Below, in pieces: positions 26,425-35,721 of a stretch of DNA of 64,000 nucleotides (the first letter of the stretch is position 1; every line of letters begins with the position of its first letter). The position numbers were made by a program, and so were the translations under genes. Below the pieces are notes generated by a model, which made no database searches, was not told the origin of the DNA, and was given only the letters and a program-made list of their open reading frames with translations. The DNA is from Sphingobacterium sp. Lineage in GTDB: Bacteria; Bacteroidota; Bacteroidia; Sphingobacteriales; Sphingobacteriaceae. Location: assembly GCA_031253985.1 (NCBI GenBank), contig JAIRVH010000192.1:1-64000 (forward strand), read 5' to 3'.

Positions 26425-26510
26425 TCTATAACAGGCTCCCACCTACCGCGCTGCAGGCTTCCGACGGCCAAACGGAACGGATTTACAGTAGGAGCCCAAG
26501 AAGTTATAGA
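26425..26510. other. Nested inverted-repeat (structured DNA/RNA) element
   Basis: The outer arms TCTATAAC (26425) and GTTATAGA (26503) enclose GGCTC/GAGCC, then CTAC/GTAG, then TTCCG/CGGAA. A second candidate hairpin (CTTCG...CGAAG) follows near 26555-26595. The ~410 bp between the SusCD operon and the XRE gene hold no gene I can support, so these stems are the main structure there. Confidence 0.4.
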
Positions 26511-26727
26511 ATACCAAAGGTACACAAAATATCCGCTTGGGCATTAAACCTACCTCTTCGTCCGTTGCAATTTGTCGGAATTTGCAGCCGAAGCTCTTAA
26601 GTCTAACGCTCAATATATCAGTAGATCATTTCTCACTGATAATCAACAATACAAATATAATAAAATGAATTATAAAAAAGAAATCAATTTCCCTTTTATA
26701 ATTCATTTTAAAAATTCTTTTGTATAT

Positions 26728-27243
26728 ATGAAAATATACGATTCACAAATTGCAAAAGAGAACATTCTCAACTTCTTTAAAAAAAGTGGTATTACTATAG
26801 AAAATTTTGCCAATATCCTTGGAACTTCGGATCGCTGGATCAAATACGTTCAGGCTAACGAAAAATACACATTCGATGTAGAGATAGTAAAAAAAGCTAG
26901 TGCTTTCTTTGCTGTAGAATACAATAAAATATCTTCTATCATTCTCACTCCACCAAATAACTTACGACAGGTTCTTCGGAAAAAACATTCTAAAAACCCT
27001 GAATATAGTAAAATATTAAATGACACCCCTACAATATCATTTATTATCGAAAATATTTTAGCTATCGATGAAGATTTTAAAAATTCAAATGGATTTGAAT
27101 TGAAATATGTAAAAAATATTATCAAGAAATATTACCCTAATATGAAGCTGACAACTCTTTCTTCTGAGTTGCAAAAATCAACAGTGATTGAATCGTCGAA
27201 GAGTCCAACCAAAATCAACACAAATCTTTATAAACCTAAATAA
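26728..27243 (+). CDS. XRE-like helix-turn-helix protein
   Basis: 171 aa from ATG 26728; longer in-frame starts at 26572 and 26665 exist but add a sequence without protein character. A helix-turn-helix region lies near the N-terminus (NILNFFKKSGITIENFANIL, then DRWIKYVQANEKYTFDVE), of the lambda-repressor type. The C-terminal half is Lys/Asn/Ile-rich with no known domain. The gene is AT-rich relative to the left side of the window. It precedes two nuclease-like genes. Confidence 0.6.
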   Translation: MKIYDSQIAKENILNFFKKSGITIENFANILGTSDRWIKYVQANEKYTFDVEIVKKASAFFAVEYNKISSIILTPPNNLRQVLRKKHSKNPEYSKILNDTPTISFIIENILAIDEDFKNSNGFELKYVKNIIKKYYPNMKLTTLSSELQKSTVIESSKSPTKINTNLYKPK

Positions 27244-27448
27244 ATATTAGTAAAATCTAAAGAGCATTTAAATCTGGATAAGGTAACTTTGATAACATTA
27301 AGGAATCATGGATATATCAAATACTTCAAATGGCAAATTTAAAAATTGCCAAAGCTATTCATAATAGAGAACGCTCTGAAATCACCGTTTATCATTTTTT
27401 CATAAATATGGAGCAATAAATTTAAATCTAATCGAGTTATACAAGAAA

Positions 27449-28780
27449 TCATTTTTGCTCAGATTCTTTAAAAAGAAATGCATTCTTTCCTAATTCTATA
27501 CCGTTAATTTTAAAGTCAATCTCCATTCCTAAAGGAGTCATTGAAGAAAAGTCCACAAAATTCCAGAGATAATCCTTTCTTAGCCCAATGAAAGTATTCC
27601 AAAAGAAGGTTATTTCCTCTTCAAGTAGAAATTGTTTTTCATCCAGCTTGCTGAAGGGCACGATAAAAATCATGAGAATATCAGCATACCTAAACTCACC
27701 AATTAAATCGGGAAATTTTAAATCCTTAGTATGTCTTTTATACTTAACTAAATAAGGATGCTCTGTATAGAAATTAGATTTCTGTAAGCAAGCCACCTTC
27801 GGCAAATCGCCACCCTCTGTATTAAATATCCAGTCGATAGTCTCAGAATAATTGACCATTTCTTCTTTTGGCATAACAGCCAAAAGAAACTTCACTAAAC
27901 AACGATATAAATCCGCATAGACAAAGGTTTGTTTTAACCTGAGAGGAATTCTAATATTCTCCTTCGACAAGTCATCTATAGATCCAGAAAATTGAATATT
28001 AAATCCATCCTCAGCATCTAGCTCGAAATCATCCCCAACTAACTTCTTTTTCCCCCCCTTGCCAGGTATTCCATATAGACTTCTATAGGGTGCAAAATAA
28101 TTAACAATAGAAGGTTCTATAGTTCTACTAAAGTATTCATTACAGGAATCACATTCGTCCAAGGAAATCAATCTTTTATTACCTAATGCTTCAGAAATTA
28201 AATGTGCTTTTTTTCCAAACGTAACTAAATTTCCTTTTGAATTATATTCTCCATCTTTTCCACTACAAAATCTACAGATTTTTATCTCAGATTTTTTAAA
28301 CTGTCCGAAAGACTTTCTTTCTGTCCCATAAAAATCAATATTATGATTTAAAACAGTTGTACCCCAGTGGTAATAATTATTATCGAAAGATGTATTTATC
28401 GTTTTTGCATTTATTTGTCCTAATTTACACCATAAATCAAGAAGTTCGCTTGTACTCCGTTGTGCGTGATTTAAAACAAAAAAACATTCCCCATCAACTA
28501 AATTATTGAAAAAATCATATAGCAGTTTCTTAATTGGACTTCCTTGTTCATTAAAAGACTCAATATAGGACTGAATTCTTTCTGTAAGCTCCGGTTCCTT
28601 TTGTCTTAATGTAATCCAATTAACTTCATTACCTACAATAAACGCATCAGAATCAAATACCCTTATCAAATCGACAAAACCTTTGGCTGGCAAATTACAG
28701 GTTAAAACAAAATTTCTTTTGTGCGAAATAAAATCTAGTCCAAAAGTGGGATATACAGATTTATTTGTCTCTCCATTCAT
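27449..28780 (-). CDS. HNH-type endonuclease domain protein
   Basis: ~443 aa from ATG 28780; a TTG at 28828 is also open. In the middle lies a zinc-finger/HNH-like module: CRFC, then KKAHLISEALGN (candidate catalytic His), then DECDSCNEYFS, giving paired CxxC zinc knuckles around AHxISEAL. The N-terminal ~180 residues and C-terminal ~200 residues are unassigned. It is AT-rich. Stand-alone nucleases of this layout occur in anti-phage islands; the defence role is inferred from neighbours. Confidence 0.68.
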   Translation of the reverse strand: MNGETNKSVYPTFGLDFISHKRNFVLTCNLPAKGFVDLIRVFDSDAFIVGNEVNWITLRQKEPELTERIQSYIESFNEQGSPIKKLLYDFFNNLVDGECFFVLNHAQRSTSELLDLWCKLGQINAKTINTSFDNNYYHWGTTVLNHNIDFYGTERKSFGQFKKSEIKICRFCSGKDGEYNSKGNLVTFGKKAHLISEALGNKRLISLDECDSCNEYFSRTIEPSIVNYFAPYRSLYGIPGKGGKKKLVGDDFELDAEDGFNIQFSGSIDDLSKENIRIPLRLKQTFVYADLYRCLVKFLLAVMPKEEMVNYSETIDWIFNTEGGDLPKVACLQKSNFYTEHPYLVKYKRHTKDLKFPDLIGEFRYADILMIFIVPFSKLDEKQFLLEEEITFFWNTFIGLRKDYLWNFVDFSSMTPLGMEIDFKINGIELGKNAFLFKESEQK

Positions 28781-28913
28781 ATATATGCTAATTAATATGG
28801 TATTGTCTATGATCTTGTGGAATTGCAACTCTTTTTTTCATATTGAACATTTTATAATGACCGATTAGAACGACTTAAATTGAAAATAGTTAAATAGAGA
28901 TCCGAGCCTCATT

Positions 28914-29000
28914 ATCAAATAACCACCAAATAAAATCACACTGAAAATCAAGCTATTAAAAGTATAGAATATCAACTCATCAAATGACCATCAAATAAAA
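28914..29000. repeat. Two copies of a 22-bp motif
   Basis: Copies at 28914-28935 and 28979-29000 match the pattern ATCAAATRACCAYCAAATAAAA. A third copy lies at 46427. The rest of 28829-29210 is AT-rich with no gene I can support. Confidence 0.5.
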
Positions 29001-29210
29001 GTGAAGTGATTCACTTTAAGGTTTATGCCTAAAAAGGAGAAAATCTTCGCTTTCATTATTATTAGATAAAAGGTCGTCAATATGGCTCTAGCTATTTATT
29101 ATAGATAACAAATAGCTGTTTTATAAAAGAGGGTAAGTCCCTAATTAATAGAGGACCAAATTTACGTACAAATTCTAATGTTTCAAATTATCACTAAGTT
29201 GTTTAATCTG

Positions 29211-30998
29211 CTATTCGGGATAAATAAGCGGTAAAAGTTCTAGAAGCGACCATTTCGGCTTTCGTCCAAGGGGAGCATTCATTTCAGGTGATATATCCTC
29301 ATACAAATATTCATATATCCCTTCATTTTTTGCTATTCGATCTAAAGTTGTCAACTTATTAACAAGTTTCTCCATAAACAAATTAGACCGCGTATGCCCA
29401 TTAACCAACTGATCAAGATCTTTACGCAGGGAATTCAATTCATAAGTTTCTATTAGCTTTCTCATTAAATTAATACAAGCATCAGCTTCATAGTTCATTC
29501 CTAAAAAGTGTAAGATTTCAAACCGTAATACTAGACAATGAAACTGATTTCTACGATGTTGTAATTTATCATAAGTCTCTAAAATCGGATCTAGATCCTC
29601 CAATAGCAGAAGTAAAAAATCACGATCCTCTATTCTTATATCATGGTTAATCGAGAGAGTCTCTTTATTCCAATTACTGAACGAATGAAAATAATAGGTT
29701 TTCGTAAACTCCCACTCTATTTTTGCACTCAAAAGATTGCATACTGCCAGAAAATTGCGGTTCTCCTTCGCAAACTTCACTAGCTCTTTCAATTGATCGT
29801 TATATTGTCCATCGAGCTTCAACCATTCTGCAATGAGTAAGTCACGATAGACATCGACTTTTCGTCCAATTGTAGTTAAGTAATTCCCAACGAGTTCGTA
29901 CAATAATAATTTCGCTTCGGCTTTTAGCACATGAGCATAGGCTACAATCCGCATATCTGAAAAGTGCGGATTATTATCTAGAATTTTCATGACACCATCA
30001 TAATACCTCTTTATCTGTTCTGCTCTAAATTCATTTCCTTCAAAACATTTGTTATAGAGATTTTCAAACTGTAAAAACGTTCCTACATTTTCGTTCTCAA
30101 CAATCCTTTCAATCTCTTCACTAAATTGTTCTTTCCTTATAATACCGAGTAAATACTTCGCTTGGATTAGCGTATATGTGACGGTAGCTTGATCTTCTGG
30201 ATGCAAACTATTTAAATCACTATAAGCCAATTTAAGGAAATTAATAGCTTTCAATAAATTATGTTGATGATAGTATGCTATTCCACATACCATATTGAAT
30301 GTTGCTGAAACATGATCTCTCGGATGGGAAAGGTCTTCTATTTCAATGATCCTGGAGAATTCATGTTGATTCAACAACTCATAGCCATAATTTTCAATAA
30401 ACGCTATGTTTTGATCGATACTATACACCTCTTGAATATTATTTATAACAATACCTTTTAATTTTGCTCCTTCATTGTTATTTAATCGAAGATGCATCCC
30501 AACATTTCTCTGTACACTTCCGAAATCGAAAGCTTCCTTAAAAATCATATTGATCTTTTCTTGACCAAGAGTTTGCCTGAATTTGACTTTGTAAGTTTTG
30601 GGAGTTTTTTTTGAATTATACTTCTCAGAAAAACAGCGGTATACCTCTCCTACCGATTCTATATAAAACTGATTTGCGGGATAATCATATAGAATATAAT
30701 AGGAAGGGATTCCAAAATTCACTAAATAGTTCAAATTACTTACTTCAATTGGATAGGTTATTGAGCCATCTTTTAACTTTTTACTAGACTCAGTAGATTT
30801 CAGCTGTATGGTAAAACGAAAATTGGTGTACACACCATTCTGTTTAATTTCACCTATAAAGTCAATCCCTTTGTCTCGTTGACTCTCAGAACGAAGTTCA
30901 AATAATGACGGATCAAATTTTAACAGCAACTGATTTCTAGAAATAGTTTCTAGCTCTTCCTGTCGACTTGATTTAGGTAATGCAATATTATGGCTCAT
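29211..30998 (-). CDS. DUF4365-TPR protein, putative nuclease
   Basis: 595 aa. Residues ~10-150 form a DUF4365 domain with a PD-(D/E)xK-like pattern: KGIDFIGEI (acidic Asp), FRFTIQLKST (Q-x-K) and a following hydrophobic strand. The rest is helical and TPR-like (LLKAINFLKLAYSDLNSL, LLLYELVGNYL and others). DUF4365 proteins are restriction-nuclease-like and have appeared in anti-phage contexts. It is in an AT-rich block with the HNH and XRE genes. Defence function is inferred. Confidence 0.65.
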   Translation of the reverse strand: MSHNIALPKSSRQEELETISRNQLLLKFDPSLFELRSESQRDKGIDFIGEIKQNGVYTNFRFTIQLKSTESSKKLKDGSITYPIEVSNLNYLVNFGIPSYYILYDYPANQFYIESVGEVYRCFSEKYNSKKTPKTYKVKFRQTLGQEKINMIFKEAFDFGSVQRNVGMHLRLNNNEGAKLKGIVINNIQEVYSIDQNIAFIENYGYELLNQHEFSRIIEIEDLSHPRDHVSATFNMVCGIAYYHQHNLLKAINFLKLAYSDLNSLHPEDQATVTYTLIQAKYLLGIIRKEQFSEEIERIVENENVGTFLQFENLYNKCFEGNEFRAEQIKRYYDGVMKILDNNPHFSDMRIVAYAHVLKAEAKLLLYELVGNYLTTIGRKVDVYRDLLIAEWLKLDGQYNDQLKELVKFAKENRNFLAVCNLLSAKIEWEFTKTYYFHSFSNWNKETLSINHDIRIEDRDFLLLLLEDLDPILETYDKLQHRRNQFHCLVLRFEILHFLGMNYEADACINLMRKLIETYELNSLRKDLDQLVNGHTRSNLFMEKLVNKLTTLDRIAKNEGIYEYLYEDISPEMNAPLGRKPKWSLLELLPLIYPE

Positions 30999-31128
30999 TC
31001 TTAAATTTAATGATTATCTGCCGAGAAATCAAAAATGCAATTATAGCATCAGAATCTTATAATACTCTACGGGATACCGTAAATGTGACATCTATTCTAA
31101 TTGTATTTTAGATAAAAGCATTTTTTAT

Positions 31129-31275
31129 ATGGAAACAATTAAAGCAATTAAACCGGGACCAAAGCCTAAGAAACAAGATGGCACCCCCGACAGAAGACAA
31201 CGCGTAACACCCGACACCAAGCCGAGGCATCCGGATTTGAAACCGCACAAGCACAAACCTGGGGATTCGAAATAG
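31129..31275 (+). CDS. Small Pro/Lys-rich protein, 48 aa
   Basis: ATG at 31129 to TAG at 31273-31275, a basic and disordered sequence (KPGPKPKKQDGTPDRRQR, then PKP/KPH repeats). It is followed directly by a strong terminator at 31292-31327, which supports a real transcription unit on this strand. Function is unknown. It may be nucleic-acid binding. Confidence 0.45.
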   Translation: METIKAIKPGPKPKKQDGTPDRRQRVTPDTKPRHPDLKPHKHKPGDSK

Positions 31276-31291
31276 GGTATTATTTAACAAA

Positions 31292-31327
31292 AATGATGAA
31301 GGTGTCTCTGAGTACGCCTTCATCATT
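31292..31327. terminator. Intrinsic terminator
   Basis: A 14-bp stem AATGATGAAGGTGT / ACGCCTTCATCATT (one G-T pair) with a short loop, between the small plus-strand ORF and the minus-strand beta-helix gene. Confidence 0.8.
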
Positions 31328-31353
31328 CTATTTAACTCGACAATAATCTTCCA

Positions 31354-33486
31354 TTAATTAGCCAAAATTCCTGCTGTTCTTAACTTCACTTTTAGATCCC
31401 TAAGTTCGGTCAATATTCCTTGGACCTCTGACTGCGTATAACCTACTCCCGGGAAAATTGCTGAATCTGGTGAGAATGCCGCTTGATTTACTAAGCCCTT
31501 CGCTGCCACGGAAGCGGGTTCTTTTGTGTCAACCCACCCTGTTCCTGACCACTCGATTTTTCTGCCTATTGTAGTATCGATATAAACAAAACCAATATCA
31601 GTACTTTTCATATTTGCAGTAGGCCTTTGAGCTGTCGTACCTTGCAATCTCTGCCCTTGAAAGTAGGTTTGACCAACAATATCTGACAGATACCAAATTC
31701 CGTCATCTTTTAATGTAAATTTTATTTTTCCTCCGGGCGGCACTGCTATAGCCCTTGTACCATCGAAATCTTTATATGAAATTGTACTATCTGCTGGACA
31801 TGTTACAAAAACCTCATTGTTTGAAGTAGCGTTATATATCGTAATACTATACCCCTTCATATTCACTGGAGGTAATGTCACAAGTTTTCGTTGAGTAACA
31901 TAAAAATCATAATCTCGATAGCCCTTTAATTCGATATTAAGAAAAGAAGTATCTACAAACTTCTTATAGGTTGTTGTACGAATACTTTCCGTTGTACGAC
32001 CGGCAAATAACCATTGTCCTATATCCATGTAAGTGGACGAATACCTATTAAAATTAACATTATTAAGAGTTACATTTTCAAAAGGGATAGCCATCAATGT
32101 CTCAAAATGGATAGGAAGAAACATTTTGGGGACACTTCGATTGTCAAAAATGTTAAGATTATTAAATTCCATATGCGCATAAGACAATTGTATATCTTGT
32201 GTGTTTTGAAAAGATAAACCACTACCGCTTACAATACCTGTTTGCCCACTATCATTAGCGTTCTGAATAGTCATGTCATTAACAATTAACCTGAGTCCCA
32301 TATCATTGAACCTAACTATTTGTGCTCCTATGAACCAGGCTTTATTAATTACAATATTTGATAAATTTATAAATCCATCTACCTTTAATGATTGATCTAT
32401 ATTTGGAAGAGTAAAACTAGCCCCAGAAAGTCGAAATGCTCCTCGAATATAGTTATCACTGTTATAATTATCACAATCCGAGTACCATCCATCTACAATA
32501 ACTTTCATGACTCGATGGGATTGCTCGTGCCTTTTATCTTGAAGATATGCTGGTACGATTAGTAAACCACCTCCATAATTATAACTAGTTTTTAAATTAG
32601 TTATAACGCCATCAACCCTTTCGTCATTAACCTGATTTGGCTCTATATCTATTCCATATCCAGGAGCAACAAACTTCTTTTGTCCTGTATAACTAAGATC
32701 GCAATCACTAATATTATATCTTATTGCTCCCATAACAGATATTCCTTGCCGCCTATTATAATACGCTTTACATTTTTGTATTGTCACATTGCTGGAAGGT
32801 AATGCATTAGGTAGCCATCCGGTTCCAATACTTATACCATCTCCCCAAAAATCGTTTACTGTTGCATTTTCAATAGTAATATTATCTGCGGATTGGATTA
32901 TAATACCATGCCCCCATTCACCTGTAGTACCTGTATGTGTTTCTACATCCCCTACTAGATTTGCATTTATAACCGTTACATTCACAACATCCGTAATATT
33001 TATGATGGAATAGATATCTGTTGAAGTAGTAATCTTTTGTAACTGTCCATTTTCTGTGAAAGTTAATATCTGATTATTTGAGAGCTTCAGGCCTCCGTAC
33101 TCAAAAGATGAATCGGGCAGCCTATATCCATCTCCATTGATTAGATACTTGTCTGATATTACAGGATTCGAACATTTATTTAGGCAAATTTGGATTTTTT
33201 CTGTTGCATCGGTCAAAGGTACTGCTCCAAAATATTTTACGTCCGCAGCTCCTGTAAATTTATGCTCTAACTTAAAAGCTCCAACCTCAATAACGCTCCC
33301 ACCATTATCAACTTCCGAGGTATTAGAAATATAGTATTTTATTGGATTAGGGGTATCCCCCTTCTCATAATACCCCAATAATTCTACGCCTGAATAGCAT
33401 CCACTTTCCAACGCGACGACTTCACAGGCAGATAGATTTCGCATATCCGCCATCGTGTTCTTAATTAAAAATTGATTTGTTATCAT
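31354..33486 (-). CDS. Right-handed beta-helix protein, tail-spike-like
   Basis: 710 aa. The first ~45 residues (ADMRNLSACEVVALESGCYSG...YYEKGDTP) form a conserved capping module shared with 60990. A right-handed parallel beta-helix (~150-480) follows, with repeated strand-turn units such as NITIENATVNDFWGDGISIGTG and NVTIQKC. The C-terminal region has GTTAQRPTA and DIGFVYIDTTIGRKIEWSGTGWVD, which resemble phage tail/baseplate appendages, and ends in a coiled segment. The family acts on or binds polysaccharide; no catalytic residues can be assigned. AT-rich. Confidence 0.75.
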   Translation of the reverse strand: MITNQFLIKNTMADMRNLSACEVVALESGCYSGVELLGYYEKGDTPNPIKYYISNTSEVDNGGSVIEVGAFKLEHKFTGAADVKYFGAVPLTDATEKIQICLNKCSNPVISDKYLINGDGYRLPDSSFEYGGLKLSNNQILTFTENGQLQKITTSTDIYSIINITDVVNVTVINANLVGDVETHTGTTGEWGHGIIIQSADNITIENATVNDFWGDGISIGTGWLPNALPSSNVTIQKCKAYYNRRQGISVMGAIRYNISDCDLSYTGQKKFVAPGYGIDIEPNQVNDERVDGVITNLKTSYNYGGGLLIVPAYLQDKRHEQSHRVMKVIVDGWYSDCDNYNSDNYIRGAFRLSGASFTLPNIDQSLKVDGFINLSNIVINKAWFIGAQIVRFNDMGLRLIVNDMTIQNANDSGQTGIVSGSGLSFQNTQDIQLSYAHMEFNNLNIFDNRSVPKMFLPIHFETLMAIPFENVTLNNVNFNRYSSTYMDIGQWLFAGRTTESIRTTTYKKFVDTSFLNIELKGYRDYDFYVTQRKLVTLPPVNMKGYSITIYNATSNNEVFVTCPADSTISYKDFDGTRAIAVPPGGKIKFTLKDDGIWYLSDIVGQTYFQGQRLQGTTAQRPTANMKSTDIGFVYIDTTIGRKIEWSGTGWVDTKEPASVAAKGLVNQAAFSPDSAIFPGVGYTQSEVQGILTELRDLKVKLRTAGILAN

Positions 33487-33589
33487 CTTTTTGCTTTTTA
33501 TATGTAAAGCAAATGTAAGCGGGCTTGAACCGCTAACTGCGGAAAAGAAGTGGTATGTAAGCGGTAAAAGGGAGATACCGAAAAGTCAG
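33346..33589. repeat. Copy 1 of a ~244-bp dispersed repeat
   Basis: It covers the 5' end of the beta-helix gene and its upstream region. The ~100 bp upstream of the start codon is nearly identical to 60991-61093, and the coding part is a close match. The upstream part has two ATGTAAGCGG direct repeats (33513 and 33555) and a T-arm-like 17-mer (33518-33534). Confidence 0.85.
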
Positions 33590-33663
33590 AGTTTTCTTTC
33601 ATAATACAATAAGGGAAACAGCGAAATTTGCAGAATACTCCTAATAAGATCTGCCCCAAATAA

Positions 33664-33695
33664 TTTGGTATGATGAACTATTACAGTTATATTAG
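33664..33695 (+). promoter_or_regulatory. Promoter of the candidate small RNA
   Basis: TTTG at 33664, a 20-nt spacer, then TATATTAG at 33688, 7 of 8 to TAnnTTTG. The predicted start is near 33702. Confidence 0.5.
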
Positions 33696-33701
33696 TATAG
33701 C

Positions 33702-33763
33702 CGGTTAAATAAATAGCATTTAGCCAAGCGTCCTAATTTAATTGGGGCGCTTTATTTTTTTTT
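33702..33763 (+). ncRNA. Candidate two-hairpin small RNA
   Basis: The expected transcript of ~60 nt begins with an 8-bp hairpin (GGTTAAAT / ATTTAGCC, 33703-33725) and is followed immediately by a second (AAGCGTCC / GGGCGCTT, 33726-33752) with a long T run. The second hairpin is a standard intrinsic terminator and no plus-strand gene precedes it. I see no other feature in 33590-34040. Confidence 0.45.
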
Positions 33764-34041
33764 AGCCCCTGTATAAATTCAAGACCATAAATATCTAAGC
33801 CTATAACAGACAATGAATTTTTAACTGTCGAGGTTTCAACGGCCATGAAAACGTATAAAATTGGGATAAATACTTATCAGAATCATGGGACATATTGAGA
33901 AAAAATCCAAATTCAATCTCTGGAAATTTCTCAGCTTGAAAAAATAACACTTCTTTGATCAATTTATATGATCAAGAGCTCCGAAATCTTGAGTCCTTGG
34001 CGATCTACGCTTTTTTCCCTAAAAACCATCATTAAATATTC

Positions 34042-34084
34042 GGTTTAGGCAGCAAGAAATTCAATCATCTTTGCTGCTTAAACC
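34042..34084 (-). terminator. Terminator of the second SusCD operon
   Basis: A long hairpin (GGTTTAGGCAGCAAGA / TCTTTGCTGCTTAAACC, one bulge) lies ~110 bp past the SusD stop on the minus strand. Confidence 0.6.
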
Positions 34085-34193
34085 AAACTCACGTTATATT
34101 ACATTTTTGTGATTAGAGGAAGTTAAATAAAAGGACACCTATAATTTCTACTAAATGGCCTTTCATAGATTTCTATAGACAACTGACTATCGA

Positions 34194-35702
34194 TTAGTTT
34201 TGCAAATTCGGGTTATTATTCAATTCGTTTAAAGGGATTGGAAATAAAAAATATTTGCTATTTGGAGATAAGCTGGATCCATCCGGAAATTTGAGAATAT
34301 AGTGTCCCATTACAGCTACAGTCTTGCCGGCATCATCAACGAAGGTCTCATTGGCTTCGCGACGTACAGGCGCCGTCTGCGTCCGAAGAATATCGTAAAG
34401 ACGGAAACCTTCACCCCATAGTTCTTTACGGCGCTCCAATAAAACTTCCTGTACCGCCTTTGCCTTATCAAAATTTGCAGCATCAAGATCTTGCAAGGTC
34501 CGTTTACGTCTTAATTCGTTTAAGAGGTCTATAGCACCTTTTACATCGTCGAGGCGAGCTCGACTCTCGGCTTCAATAAGCAGCTGTTCCGATGATCGCA
34601 TTAGAACGATATGTCCATCTCGGTTAGGGTGTTTATTTCTAAACTTACGGTAACGATAGGAGCGATAGATCGCCTCAGCAGGTTGCTTGGCAATCTCAAA
34701 AAGCGATTTACGCACATCACCAGCTGTAAATAAGCTGATAAAATTTGGATCGGGAATAATGCTATTATAACCAAAATATAGGTTTACACCTTTGGCATCT
34801 GTTGCATAGGGAGTTGTTTCAATATAGGCTAAGTAAGAAGCTCCACCCAAATTTTGGGTAGCGGTCTGCGGATGTCCCCAGATCCACTCCGGATTACTGA
34901 CATCGTTGAATCCTTCCTTATACTGCTCTGCCGTCATAATCGGATAACCAGTACGTGCTTTCGCTGCATAATCACGTGCTTGGGCCCAATTTTCCTGTGT
35001 CAAATATGTTCTGGCCAGTAGACCATAAACGACATTAAGGTCGAGTCTGTTCTTCACTTTTCGCTTGAAACCTACCAATAATTTTTCGGCTTCTTTCAAA
35101 TCGGAAATGACCTGTTCATAAACTTCTTTTACTGTTGCCAGGGGTTTAGGAACGGTCGTTGGTGTCGTCGGTTCGATATAAATCGGTATTGCCTTGGCAT
35201 TTGGGTCTTTCACATAGGTAAACTGGTACTGACGTACGAGATTGAGATAATTCAGCCCCCTCAAAGCATAAGCTTGCCCCTTGAGGTATTTTAGGGTTTC
35301 TTTACTGTTATCGTCAATTTTTATATTGGCAATCAGATTATTGGCATGGTCGATAGATTTATATTGCAAGGTCCAAAAGAAAAGCGCCCGGCGGGTGGTA
35401 TTGTCAAATGGGTCTTTATAGGGATATGAGTCCCGAAAACCATAGCGGCCATCCCGTGCTATAGCGTCTTCTCCCATCACTTCATGCGTGAGGAAGATGG
35501 TTGGGAGGCCAGGATTGTCTTGAGAAGTGCTATTTTCCATTAAAAAACGGATTGATCCGTTGATAAATGCATCGATATTATTCTCGGAAGAAAATACCTC
35601 GGGAGTCGTAATCTGGGTTGCGGGAGCAGTCTCGAAGAAACTGTCACGGCAGGATGAAAGTGCCAATAAAGGGAAAATAATGGTGATATATTTTAATTTC
35701 AT
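34194..35702 (-). CDS. SusD/RagB family nutrient-binding lipoprotein
   Basis: 502 aa with the lipobox LLALSSC. SusD scaffold motifs: LKGQAYALRGLNYLNLVRQYQ in the middle, and LLERRKELWGEGFRLYDILRTQ near the end. It is the downstream partner of the SusC at 35722 (19-bp spacing) and caps it at the cell surface. The operon order is M14 peptidase (broken), TlpA, SusC, SusD. No sigma/anti-sigma pair is adjacent. Confidence 0.9.
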   Translation of the reverse strand: MKLKYITIIFPLLALSSCRDSFFETAPATQITTPEVFSSENNIDAFINGSIRFLMENSTSQDNPGLPTIFLTHEVMGEDAIARDGRYGFRDSYPYKDPFDNTTRRALFFWTLQYKSIDHANNLIANIKIDDNSKETLKYLKGQAYALRGLNYLNLVRQYQFTYVKDPNAKAIPIYIEPTTPTTVPKPLATVKEVYEQVISDLKEAEKLLVGFKRKVKNRLDLNVVYGLLARTYLTQENWAQARDYAAKARTGYPIMTAEQYKEGFNDVSNPEWIWGHPQTATQNLGGASYLAYIETTPYATDAKGVNLYFGYNSIIPDPNFISLFTAGDVRKSLFEIAKQPAEAIYRSYRYRKFRNKHPNRDGHIVLMRSSEQLLIEAESRARLDDVKGAIDLLNELRRKRTLQDLDAANFDKAKAVQEVLLERRKELWGEGFRLYDILRTQTAPVRREANETFVDDAGKTVAVMGHYILKFPDGSSLSPNSKYFLFPIPLNELNNNPNLQN

Positions 35703-35721
35703 GGTAAATCAAATAGGAGTG

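Noticed and set aside
26353..26547. 64-aa ORF in the structured element
   Set aside because: It covers the nested inverted repeats, has no protein-like composition and no clear start signal.
33500..33590. tRNA gene on the minus strand
   Set aside because: Only the T-arm is convincing. The acceptor, D-arm and anticodon arm cannot be built from flanking sequence.
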